From positions 62,001 to 126,000 of the forward strand of contig CANQAP010000002.1 in the NCBI GenBank assembly GCA_947589305.1: 64,000 bases of DNA. Direction: 5' to 3'. The position numbers were made by a program, and so were the translations under genes. This stretch comes from an uncultured Lachnospiraceae bacterium (lineage in GTDB: Bacteria > Bacillota > Clostridia > Lachnospirales > Lachnospiraceae). Below, in pieces: positions 1-8,039 of this stretch. Each line of letters begins with the position of its first letter. Within the stretch, counting starts at the first letter, position 1. The notes beneath the pieces were generated by a model. The model had not been told where the DNA came from, did no database searches, and was given only the letters and a program-made list of their open reading frames with translations.

Positions 1-1539
1 ATCGAGTTTCTGGCAAATCGGGCAGGGATCGCTCTGCCGCAGAAAGAGATGACTTTACAGGAACGAAGGGATGCAGATTATAGCAGTGCATTAAAGGAAA
101 TCAATAAAGCGGCGGCAAGTTATTTTTATTATGCCCTGCGGCAGGAGGATGGAAAGGCGGCATGGTCTTATCTGACGGACCGCGGACTCTCCGAAGAGAC
201 CATCCATCGGTTTGGATTGGGATATGCGAAGATCTATTCGGATGATCTATATAAGTATCTGAAGCAAAAGGGTTATGACGACCGGTTGCTGGTGGATTCC
301 GGTTTGATCCGCTTTGACGAGAAGCAGGGGGCGACAGACGTGTTTTGGAACCGGGTCATGTTTCCGATCATGGATCAAAACGGAAAGGTGATCGGCTTTG
401 GTGGCAGAGTGATGGGGGACGGGCATCCGAAATACGTCAATTCCAAGGAAACAAAGATTTATGAGAAGCGAAGGCATCTGTACGGTTTTCATCTTGCCAA
501 ACGCTCCCGACGGGAAGGCATCATCCTATGTGAGGGGTATATGGATGTGATTGCCATGTATCAGGCGGGCTTTGATAATGCAGCCGCCTCTTTGGGAACA
601 GCCTTTACGATTCAGCAGGCAATGCTCCTGAAACGGTATACGGATCATGTATATCTTGCATATGACAGTGACGGAGCGGGCGTAGCGGCGGCACAGAAAG
701 CGATCCCCTTGCTGCGGGAAGTAGGAATTTCCGCCCGCGTGATCAATATGCAGCCGCATAAGGATCCGGATGAATTTATCAAGACATTGGGAGCCGAAGC
801 GTTTGAGGAACGTATCCGGCAGGCGGAAAGCAGTATGATGTTTCAGGTGCGGATTGCCTCGGAACAGTATGACCAGCAGGATCCGGAAGAACGGACGAAG
901 TTCCAGCAGGAAGTGGTAAAGCTGGTATCGGTGATACAGGATCCGTTGGAGCGGGATAATTATCTAGAGGCGATCGCGAACCGGTATTTTATCGATAAGA
1001 AGAATCTGACCGAATCCGTCAACCGCTATGGCGCCTATCGGACAGAACAGAATCGTTATCAGGAGCTATTAGAACGTGAAACGCCGCAGGATGTCAGACG
1101 GCAGGAACGTAGAGAGGAACGAAAGCAGCAACCGCAGAGACTGCTTTTAGGATGGTTGGTCGCTTATCCGGATCAGTTATTTCCGCAGATGAAGGGGAGA
1201 ATCGGACCGGAAGATTTCACGGACGCCTTTTATCGGGAACTGGCGCAGCGGTTGTTTGAGCAGTATGAGGCGACCGGCTCGCTGAATCCGGCGGCAATCA
1301 TCCAGCAGTATGAAGATCTGGAAGCAGAGACAAAAGCAGCGGCGGCGTTACAATCGGATCTGCCGATGGAGCCGTCCCCGGAGGACCGTGCGACGGTCAT
1401 CACGGAAGTGGTACGGAAGGTAAAAGAGGAAAGTCTTCAATATCAGTTGGCACATTTGCAGGATATTTCAAAACTACAGGATATTATCCGGCAAAAAGGT
1501 CAGATTCCGACATGGAATATTTCTCTGACCTGTGGTTAA
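1..1539 (+). CDS. dnaG: DNA primase, 3' part (5' end outside window)
   Basis: DnaG makes the RNA primers for lagging-strand synthesis at the replication fork and binds the DnaB helicase through its C terminus. The frame is open from base 1, upstream of the ATG used by the ORF track at 49, so the gene is cut by the window edge; about 512 residues remain. The N-terminal zinc-binding domain is missing. The Toprim core is clear, with the catalytic motif EGYMDV followed by YDSDGAG, and the C-terminal helical DnaB-interaction region follows. Its neighbours rpoD, trmK and nif3 match the classic Firmicutes macromolecular-synthesis operon. Only 31 bases separate its stop from the chosen rpoD start, so co-transcription is likely. 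Confidence 0.96.
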   Translation: MEFLANRAGIALPQKEMTLQERRDADYSSALKEINKAAASYFYYALRQEDGKAAWSYLTDRGLSEETIHRFGLGYAKIYSDDLYKYLKQKGYDDRLLVDSGLIRFDEKQGATDVFWNRVMFPIMDQNGKVIGFGGRVMGDGHPKYVNSKETKIYEKRRHLYGFHLAKRSRREGIILCEGYMDVIAMYQAGFDNAAASLGTAFTIQQAMLLKRYTDHVYLAYDSDGAGVAAAQKAIPLLREVGISARVINMQPHKDPDEFIKTLGAEAFEERIRQAESSMMFQVRIASEQYDQQDPEERTKFQQEVVKLVSVIQDPLERDNYLEAIANRYFIDKKNLTESVNRYGAYRTEQNRYQELLERETPQDVRRQERREERKQQPQRLLLGWLVAYPDQLFPQMKGRIGPEDFTDAFYRELAQRLFEQYEATGSLNPAAIIQQYEDLEAETKAAAALQSDLPMEPSPEDRATVITEVVRKVKEESLQYQLAHLQDISKLQDIIRQKGQIPTWNISLTCG

Positions 1540-1570
1540 AATATGATTATAAATGGAAGGATGGAAAACC

Positions 1571-2698
1571 ATGGAAGGAAAAGATGAAAAAAAGGATATG
1601 GACTTGAAATTTGAAGAACAGTTAAAATCCTTAATTGAACTGGCAAAGAAAAAGAAAAACGTCTTGGAAGACAAAGAAGTGATCGGACATTTTGCGGGAA
1701 TCGACCTGAACGAACAGCGAATGGAAGTCGTATATGAACTCTTGGAGACGAATAATATTGATGTGTTGTCAATGACAGACGAGGAACCGGATGATATACC
1801 GTTTGATGTCGAGGAGGAAGAAGTAGAGCAGATCGACATCAGTGTTCCGGAAGGGGTCAGCATTGAAGATCCGGTCCGCATGTATTTGAAAGAGATCGGC
1901 AAAGTACCGCTGCTGAGTGCCGAGGAAGAGATTGCTTTGGCACAGGTCATGGAAGGCGGCGGCCCGGAAGGAGAAAATGCGAAGAAAAAGCTGGCGGAAG
2001 CCAATCTGCGTTTGGTAGTCAGTATCGCGAAACGTTATGTCGGACGCGGAATGCTGTTTTTGGATTTGATTCAGGAAGGAAATCTGGGACTGATCAAGGC
2101 GGTAGAAAAATTCGATTATCGGAAAGGATACAAGTTTTCAACCTATGCGACGTGGTGGATCCGGCAGGCGATCACACGGGCGATCGCAGATCAGGCAAGA
2201 ACGATCCGGATACCGGTTCATATGGTAGAGACGATTAACAAGCTGGTACGGGTACAGCGGCAGCTTTTGCAGGAATTGGGCAGAGAACCGTCTCCGGAAG
2301 AAATCGCAAAGGAAATGAGTATGCCGGTAGACAGGGTGCGTGAGATTCTGAAGATATCACAGGAACCGGTCTCCTTGGAAACGCCGATCGGTGAGGAAGA
2401 AGACAGCCATTTAGGCGATTTTATTCAGGATGAAAATGTACCGGTGCCTGCCGATGCCGCCGCGTTTACATTATTGAAAGAGCAGTTGGTAGAAGTTTTG
2501 GATACATTGACGGATCGTGAGCAGAAAGTCTTGCGTTTACGGTTCGGTTTGGATGACGGTAGAGCCAGAACGTTAGAAGAGGTCGGTAAAGAATTCAGTG
2601 TCACGCGGGAACGGATCCGGCAGATTGAGGCAAAGGCGCTTAGAAAGCTGAGACATCCGAGCCGAAGTAGAAAGCTGAAGGACTTTTTGGAGGAATAG
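1571..2698 (+). CDS. rpoD: RNA polymerase primary sigma factor (sigma A / RpoD)
   Basis: This is the housekeeping sigma factor that directs RNA polymerase to -35/-10 promoters. Regions 1.2 ([11 protein letters not shown]), 2.1-2.4 ([36 protein letters not shown]), 3 and the 4.2 helix-turn-helix ([19 protein letters not shown]) are all present. The ORF track starts at 1553, but that ATG has no ribosome binding site. The ATG at 1571 has GGAAGG ten bases upstream, giving 375 residues; a third ATG at 1601 is also possible. It lies directly behind dnaG and three bases ahead of trmK. The 2.4 and 4.2 sequences predict normal TTGACA/TATAAT recognition, which fits the promoters seen elsewhere in this window. 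Confidence 0.97.
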   Translation: MEGKDEKKDMDLKFEEQLKSLIELAKKKKNVLEDKEVIGHFAGIDLNEQRMEVVYELLETNNIDVLSMTDEEPDDIPFDVEEEEVEQIDISVPEGVSIEDPVRMYLKEIGKVPLLSAEEEIALAQVMEGGGPEGENAKKKLAEANLRLVVSIAKRYVGRGMLFLDLIQEGNLGLIKAVEKFDYRKGYKFSTYATWWIRQAITRAIADQARTIRIPVHMVETINKLVRVQRQLLQELGREPSPEEIAKEMSMPVDRVREILKISQEPVSLETPIGEEEDSHLGDFIQDENVPVPADAAAFTLLKEQLVEVLDTLTDREQKVLRLRFGLDDGRARTLEEVGKEFSVTRERIRQIEAKALRKLRHPSRSRKLKDFLEE

Positions 2699-2700
2699 CG

Positions 2701-3453
2701 ATGGAATTGTCGGAACGGATGCAGCGGATCATCCGTATGGTAGAGCCGTGTCATACGGTGGCGGATATCGGATGTGATCACGGGTACATTTCGGCGGAAC
2801 TGATCGAACGGGGAATCGCGGACTGTGTGATCGCCGCAGACGTGCGGACAGGACCTTTGGAACGGGCAAGGGAATACATCAGACAAAGACATTTGGAACA
2901 TCGCATTTCATGCAGAATCTCGGATGGGTTGGAGGCGCTAGCAACCGGTGAGGCGGATACGATACTGATGGCGGGTATGGGCGGACCGTTGATGATCCAT
3001 ATCTTAGAGCGTGGAAAACAAAAACGCTCCGGAACGGAGATCCTGATTTTGCAGCCACAGTCGGATATTCCAAAGGTGCGGCAGTACTTACATACGATCG
3101 GTTATGAGATTCAGGAAGAAGATATGCTGTGTGAAGACGGTAAATTCTATACCGTTTTTAAGGCAAAGCCGGCAAAAGATATTGGTTTGAAAAATGTGAA
3201 CAGCGAGGAAGATGAGGAGAAGACTGACGAACAACAGATCATTCAGGATCTGTATGGAGCAAAATTGTTGGAACAGCGGTCTCCGGTTCTTTATCAATAT
3301 TTAGAAAAGGAAGAGACATTCCTCCGTTCTCTGATCAGACAGTTAGAACAGGAAGAGACGGAAAAGGCAAAACAGCGGAAAACAGAATTAAGCGAACGGT
3401 TGAAGCATAATCAGGAGGCGAAGAAACGGTATGAAACTAAAAACGATCATTAG
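2701..3453 (+). CDS. trmK: tRNA (adenine(22)-N1)-methyltransferase, TrmK family
   Basis: The TrmK family uses S-adenosylmethionine to methylate N1 of A22 in the D-arm of bacterial tRNAs. The SAM-binding motif I (VADIGCDHGYISAEL) lies near residues 20-34 and the family motif MAGMGGP near residue 90. A charged, coiled-coil-like C-terminal tail covers roughly the last 60 residues, as is usual for this family. At 250 residues the length is normal. The ribosome binding site GGAGGA lies inside the end of rpoD, and the start follows the rpoD stop by two bases, so translation is probably coupled. The 3' end overlaps the next gene by 23 bases. Confidence 0.9.
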   Translation: MELSERMQRIIRMVEPCHTVADIGCDHGYISAELIERGIADCVIAADVRTGPLERAREYIRQRHLEHRISCRISDGLEALATGEADTILMAGMGGPLMIHILERGKQKRSGTEILILQPQSDIPKVRQYLHTIGYEIQEEDMLCEDGKFYTVFKAKPAKDIGLKNVNSEEDEEKTDEQQIIQDLYGAKLLEQRSPVLYQYLEKEETFLRSLIRQLEQEETEKAKQRKTELSERLKHNQEAKKRYETKNDH

Positions 3454-4237
3454 GTCACTGGAAGAGTTATCCCCGCTGCATTATGCAGAAGATTGGGACA
3501 ACGTCGGTTTATTACTGGGTGATGAAGAGCAGGAGATCACGCATATCATGGTCGCTCTTGATGCTTCGGATTATGTGATCGAACAGGCGATCAAGAGTGA
3601 TGTGGATCTGCTTTTGACACATCATCCTATGATCTTTCGCGCGGTTAAGCAGGTGAATACCGGCACATTGACGGGAAGGAAAATTTGGAATCTGGCGACG
3701 CACCGGATCGCAAGTTATGCGATGCACACCAATTTTGATGTGAAAGGCGGAATGGCGGAACTGGCTGAACGGAAATTGGATCTTCAGGATGCGCGTCCTT
3801 TGATAGTGACGACATCCGATTCGGAGGAGACGGAAGGACTGGGACGCATTGGGAGATTACCCAAACCGATGACTGTCAAGGAAATTGCCCAATTTGTGAA
3901 AAAAACATTTGATTTGGAAAATGTGATGTCATATGGAGACATCAATCGAGAAGTTTCTTGCGTAGCGGTGTTGCCGGGATCCGGCAAAAGTATGATTGAG
4001 GATGCGCGGCAGGCAGGAGCGGAACTGTTTATCACGGGAGATATCGGACATCATGAAGGTATGGATGCACTGGACATGGGATTATCCGTTTTGGATGTTA
4101 CACATTACGGACTGGAACATATCTTTATTTCGTTTTTAACGGAATACTTAGAACATACAATAAGAGCATGTACGGACGAAGGCGAGAATATACAGATCAC
4201 AGGTCTGGATACGGGAGGTCCGATGACGGTCCTTTAA
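3431..4237 (+). CDS. Nif3-like dinuclear metal centre protein
   Basis: This belongs to the Nif3/YqfO family (also called the GTP cyclohydrolase I type 2 family), whose members form toroidal hexamers with a two-metal site and whose true substrate is unsettled. Metal-ligand motifs are visible: LLLTHHPMIF near residue 65, MHTNFD near residue 100, and a C-terminal VTHYGLEH segment. The 268 residues correspond to the short form without the inserted PII-like domain found in Bacillus YqfO. AGGAGG sits ten bases before the ATG. It overlaps trmK by 23 bases, the conserved trmK-nif3 pairing of Firmicutes. Confidence 0.9.
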   Translation: MKLKTIIRSLEELSPLHYAEDWDNVGLLLGDEEQEITHIMVALDASDYVIEQAIKSDVDLLLTHHPMIFRAVKQVNTGTLTGRKIWNLATHRIASYAMHTNFDVKGGMAELAERKLDLQDARPLIVTTSDSEETEGLGRIGRLPKPMTVKEIAQFVKKTFDLENVMSYGDINREVSCVAVLPGSGKSMIEDARQAGAELFITGDIGHHEGMDALDMGLSVLDVTHYGLEHIFISFLTEYLEHTIRACTDEGENIQITGLDTGGPMTVL

Positions 4238-4341
4238 GGTGCGGCTGCATTGCCGTGACAGGGTAATGCAGATCGTTCATGATATTTACAGTGAGAATAC
4301 AATATAGAGAAAACAGAAGTATCAGTCAGGAGGTAACGGAT

Positions 4342-6003
4342 ATGGGGAATCTAACAGTAAAGGCGTATGGTGAAACGGTGACAATGGAGGAAGGCAGCAC
4401 ACTGCTGGATTTGGCGAAACAGTACCAGAAACGGGAAAAACATGATATCGTCATGGCATATTTAAATGGGAAGCTGTGTGAGCTTTTCAAACCGCTTCAG
4501 GATCAGTGTGAGGTTCAGTTTTTAACAACGGCGGATGAGATTGGATTTCAATCTTATAAGAGAAGCGCAACGTTATTGATGTTAAAAGCGATCGATGATG
4601 TGATGGGGCATTCCAAAGATTTTCAGGTGCGTGTCATGTATTCGTTAGGGAATGGATATTATTGTGAGATGGAGGGGCTGCCGGAAGGCGTCAGTCAGGA
4701 TTTATTATATGCCTTCAAGCGTAGAATGAAGGAATTGATCTGGGCGGATCTGCCGATCCGGAAAGAAAGCGTCAGTACGGATATCGCGATGAAGCGGTTC
4801 GCGGCGCAGGGGATGCAGGATAAGGTACGTCTGTTCCAATATCGGCGGGTGTCGGCTGCAAATCTTTATCATATCGAAGGATATGAGGATTATCACTATG
4901 GGTATATGGTTCCCAGCACCGGATACATCAAATGCTTTGACCTGATTTTATACAGTGCCGGTTTCGTTTTACAGTTGCCGACGATGGAGGAGCCGGAAAC
5001 GCTCGCGCCGTTTGAAGCGCAAAAGAAGCTGTTCAAGGTATTAAAGGAATCGGAAGATTGGAGTACCATGCTGGGTGTGGATACCGTCGGCGCGCTCAAT
5101 GACGTGATCGCCGACGGTGGAATCGGCGACTTGATGCTGGTTCAGGAGGCTTTGCAGGAAAAAAAGATCGCGGAGATTGCGGAACGGATCGAACGGGAGG
5201 GAAAACAGATCGTGTTGATAGCCGGACCAAGTTCGTCCGGTAAAACGACGTTTTCCCATCGGCTGAGCATTCAGTTACGGGCGCATGGCATGTATCCGCA
5301 TCCGATCGCATTGGATAATTATTTCGTGAATCGAAGGGATACTCCGTTGGATGCGGACGGAAAATATGATTTTGAATGTATTGAGGCGATCGACCGAAAG
5401 CAATTTCATGAAGATATGTCCCGTCTGCTGGCTGGAGAGGTGGTGGAGATCCCGAGGTTCAATTTCCATACCGGAGTCCGCGAGTATAAAGGGGATTTCA
5501 CACAGTTGCGTGCCGGTGATGTGTTGGTGATCGAAGGGATACACGGCTTAAATCCGCTGATGTCGGAAGATCTGCCGGATGAGAGTAAGTTCAAGATCTA
5601 TATCAGTGCATTGACAAGTTTAAATATTGACCAGCATAACCGGATTTCCACGACGGATGGCAGATTGATCCGCCGGATCGTGCGGGATGCCAGAACAAGA
5701 GGGAATTCGGCGCAGGATACGATCGCTATGTGGAATTCGGTACGGCGCGGGGAAGAAAAAAATATCTTCCCGCATCAGGAAGAAGCGGACGTTATGTTTA
5801 ACTCTGCATTGATCTATGAATTAAGCGTGATCAAACAGTATGCGGAGCCGCTGTTATTTGCGATTTCTCACGACTCACCGGAATATCAGGAAGCAAAACG
5901 GCTGTTGAAGTTTTTGGATTATTTTCTTGGCGTAAGCGGAGAAGCGGTTCCGAATAATTCCATTTTGCGGGAATTTATCGGCGGAAGCTGCTTTCGGGTG
6001 TGA
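4342..6003 (+). CDS. TGS-domain nucleoside (uridine) kinase-like protein
   Basis: The protein joins an N-terminal TGS/ThrRS-like module (roughly residues 1-70, then a ThrRS-editing-like segment) to a C-terminal P-loop kinase of the uridine kinase/phosphoribulokinase family. The Walker A motif GPSSSGKTTFSHRL and the following ALDNYFVNRRDTP and DFECIEAID motifs are diagnostic of the kinase domain. The reaction is probably phosphorylation of a nucleoside using NTP, but the substrate is inferred from the family only. The track start at 4279 was rejected: the ATG at 4342 follows a strong CAGGAGGTAAC ribosome binding site and gives 553 residues. A probable terminator follows immediately at 6004. 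Confidence 0.88.
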   Translation: MGNLTVKAYGETVTMEEGSTLLDLAKQYQKREKHDIVMAYLNGKLCELFKPLQDQCEVQFLTTADEIGFQSYKRSATLLMLKAIDDVMGHSKDFQVRVMYSLGNGYYCEMEGLPEGVSQDLLYAFKRRMKELIWADLPIRKESVSTDIAMKRFAAQGMQDKVRLFQYRRVSAANLYHIEGYEDYHYGYMVPSTGYIKCFDLILYSAGFVLQLPTMEEPETLAPFEAQKKLFKVLKESEDWSTMLGVDTVGALNDVIADGGIGDLMLVQEALQEKKIAEIAERIEREGKQIVLIAGPSSSGKTTFSHRLSIQLRAHGMYPHPIALDNYFVNRRDTPLDADGKYDFECIEAIDRKQFHEDMSRLLAGEVVEIPRFNFHTGVREYKGDFTQLRAGDVLVIEGIHGLNPLMSEDLPDESKFKIYISALTSLNIDQHNRISTTDGRLIRRIVRDARTRGNSAQDTIAMWNSVRRGEEKNIFPHQEEADVMFNSALIYELSVIKQYAEPLLFAISHDSPEYQEAKRLLKFLDYFLGVSGEAVPNNSILREFIGGSCFRV

Positions 6004-6030
6004 TCAGTCTGTGGAAAGACGGATTTTTTT
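6004..6030 (+). terminator. Probable intrinsic terminator after the kinase gene
   Basis: The stem TCAGTCT/AGACGGA has one internal A-G mismatch and a GTGGAA loop, followed by seven T. It would end the dnaG-rpoD-kinase transcription unit before the VanR-like promoter. Confidence 0.55.
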
Positions 6031-6048
6031 ACGGGAATCGTAAGAACT

Positions 6049-6077
6049 TTGTAAGATAAGCAGGCTGAGAATATGAT
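6049..6077 (+). promoter_or_regulatory. Promoter and direct-repeat box upstream of the VanR-like regulator
   Basis: TTGTAA (6049-6054) and TATGAT (6072-6077) are 17 bases apart, a good sigma A promoter. Two GTAAGA copies at 6040-6045 and 6051-6056 are exactly 11 bases apart, the spacing used by OmpR-family response regulators, and the second overlaps the -35. The transcript would carry a leader of about 135 bases (to 6221). A small hairpin AACCC/GGGTT followed by T lies right at the predicted 5' end; I recognise no known riboswitch in the leader. Confidence 0.55.
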
Positions 6078-6221
6078 AATATGAACCCATACTTAGAGGG
6101 TTTTTCGTGGTATTGATGCGTAAAAGCGACATGCTGCATGATATCGGAAACGCCGGATTTACCTGAGACGGCAGGATAGGGGTAGCCGAGGCAAAATCAA
6201 GAGATGATGGAGGAATGAAAG

Positions 6222-6911
6222 ATGCCTACGATCTTAGTCGCAGATGATGAGAAGGAAATTGCTGATTTAGTGGAAATATATTTGACCAATGACGGATTTG
6301 ATGTGATAAAGGCTTATGACGGAGAGGAATGTCTCAGACTGTTAGACGAACATCCGGAGATCATGGTGATCGTACTGGACGTGATGATGCCGAAAATAGA
6401 CGGTTTGGAGGTATGCCGCCGTATCCGGAAGAACAGTAATATTCCGATCATCATGTTAAGCGCCAAGACTGCGGATATGGATAAGATCTTGGGGTTTGGG
6501 ACCGGCGTAGACGATTATGTGACAAAGCCGTTTAATCCTTTGGAACTGACCGCGCGTGTAAAATCACAGTTGAAGCGGTACCAGAATATCAATACGGTAT
6601 CGTTGCAGAAAAATGTGATCACGATCGGAAATCTGACGATTGAAAAGGCGGCGCATCGCGTGGTACGGGATCAGGAAGAGATTGCATTGACTCCGATCGA
6701 ATTCGAGATCTTTTGGTTATTGGCAAGTCATCCGGGCAAGGTATACAGTACGGATGAAATCTTTGAACAGGTATGGAAAGAACAGGTCTATGAGGTGAAT
6801 AATACGGTCATGGTACATATTCGCCGCTTACGGGAAAAGATCGAGTTGGATCCGAAAAATCCGGCATTGATTAAAACAGTATGGGGAGTGGGATACAAAG
6901 TTGAAACGTAA
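6222..6911 (+). CDS. OmpR-family response regulator, VanR-like
   Basis: This is a DNA-binding response regulator with an N-terminal receiver domain (acidic pocket D8/D9, phosphoacceptor Asp53 in VLDVMMPK, lysine in VTKPF) and a C-terminal winged helix (about residues 130-228, ending VWGVGYKVET). The sequence resembles VanR-type regulators, but no vanHAX-type resistance genes are adjacent, so a vancomycin role should not be assumed. Its 229 residues are standard. GGAGGAATGAAAG precedes the ATG. The histidine kinase gene overlaps its end by 11 bases. It sits directly upstream of the MoxR/VWA cluster, which may be its target. Confidence 0.93.
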   Translation: MPTILVADDEKEIADLVEIYLTNDGFDVIKAYDGEECLRLLDEHPEIMVIVLDVMMPKIDGLEVCRRIRKNSNIPIIMLSAKTADMDKILGFGTGVDDYVTKPFNPLELTARVKSQLKRYQNINTVSLQKNVITIGNLTIEKAAHRVVRDQEEIALTPIEFEIFWLLASHPGKVYSTDEIFEQVWKEQVYEVNNTVMVHIRRLREKIELDPKNPALIKTVWGVGYKVET

Positions 6912-8025
6912 TATCTTTTACAGTTTTCGTATGAAACTTGCACTCTATGTTTTCTTGAGCTGCGGGTTGACAATATGTTCGGATTTCGGCGTCATGGCGG
7001 TGATCCGGACCTTACAGTGGAGCATGCTGCATCAGACATTGAATGTAGAGTTTTCTGCCAAGTTAGAGGAGGGATTCCGGTTTTTGCATGAGTCAGAAAC
7101 TGGAATCTGGTTTTTGCTTGCCGTGCTGTCCGTCTTGTTTTTCCTCATATATTATCTGATCCTTTCGGCACCGATGGTGTCTTATTTACGTGAGATCCTG
7201 CGGGGCGTGGAACGGATAAAAAACGGCGATCTGAATACGGAGATCGCGGTTCGTCAGTGTGGAGAATTATCGGAATTGGCGCTGGCTATGAATACCATGC
7301 AGTCAAAACTGAAGGAAACGCTTGCAAAAGAACGGGAAACCGAACGCTTGAAAGATGAATTGATCACCAATGTCGCCCATGATCTTCGCACGCCGCTGAC
7401 TTCGGTGATCGGTTATTTAGACCTTTTACGACAGCCGGAGCATTTGACAGAAGAGACAAAACAGAAGTATATTGATATTGCATATGATAAATCCGAACGC
7501 ATGGAAGGATTGGTATCGGATTTGTTTGATTTTACTCGGTATGAAAAGAACAAGATCGCGCTTACCAAAAATACGTTGGAGATGAAGCAGTTTATGGAGC
7601 AGATCATTGATGAATTCTACCCGAGTATGATCCAGCATCAACTGGAATGTTACACGGTTTTTACGCCAGAGAAAGTATATATGGAAGGCGACGGGGAACT
7701 GTTGGCAAGGGCATTTGGCAATTTGATGGCGAATGCCATTAAGTATGGCGCGGAGGGTAAACAGATCCGCGTGGAAGTTCACTCGTTCCCGGAACTGCAT
7801 AAAATTAGGATCGCGATCACGAATTACGGGAAGATCATCCCAAAAAAGGATCTGGATAAAATATTTGACCGCTTTTATCGCGGGGACGCCTCTCGTTCGA
7901 CGCAGGGAGGAACCGGTCTGGGGCTGGCGATCGCGAAAAATATCTTAGAAATGCACAACGGTACGATACAGGTGCGTTCGGACGAACATGGTACGGTATT
8001 TGAGGTGCTGTTTCAATTACAATAA
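6901..8025 (+). CDS. Sensor histidine kinase, VanS-like
   Basis: This is the partner kinase of the preceding regulator. Two membrane segments (about residues 12-35 and 70-90) flank a short external loop, followed by a HAMP domain, the H-box with His160 (NVAHDLRTPLTSVIG), the N-box (NLMANAIKYG) and the G-box (GTGLGLAIAKNI). The external loop is only about 35 residues, so it may sense a membrane-associated signal rather than a soluble ligand. The start is TTG inside the regulator gene with a GGGAG-type ribosome binding site, giving 374 residues. The next gene begins 14 bases after its stop with its own strong site, so the pair is probably co-transcribed with what follows. Confidence 0.92.
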   Translation: MKRNIFYSFRMKLALYVFLSCGLTICSDFGVMAVIRTLQWSMLHQTLNVEFSAKLEEGFRFLHESETGIWFLLAVLSVLFFLIYYLILSAPMVSYLREILRGVERIKNGDLNTEIAVRQCGELSELALAMNTMQSKLKETLAKERETERLKDELITNVAHDLRTPLTSVIGYLDLLRQPEHLTEETKQKYIDIAYDKSERMEGLVSDLFDFTRYEKNKIALTKNTLEMKQFMEQIIDEFYPSMIQHQLECYTVFTPEKVYMEGDGELLARAFGNLMANAIKYGAEGKQIRVEVHSFPELHKIRIAITNYGKIIPKKDLDKIFDRFYRGDASRSTQGGTGLGLAIAKNILEMHNGTIQVRSDEHGTVFEVLFQLQ

Positions 8026-8039
8026 GAAAGGAAAGGGCA

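Noticed and set aside
1474-2004. Minus-strand ORF of 176 codons opposite rpoD
   Set aside because: Low-complexity Ser-rich shadow of the sigma factor gene on the other strand; no ribosome binding site and no family match.
6222-8025. Vancomycin resistance operon
   Set aside because: The regulator and kinase resemble VanR/VanS and a VanY-like gene lies at 43174, but no vanH, vanA-type ligase or vanX is present and the parts are 35 kb apart.
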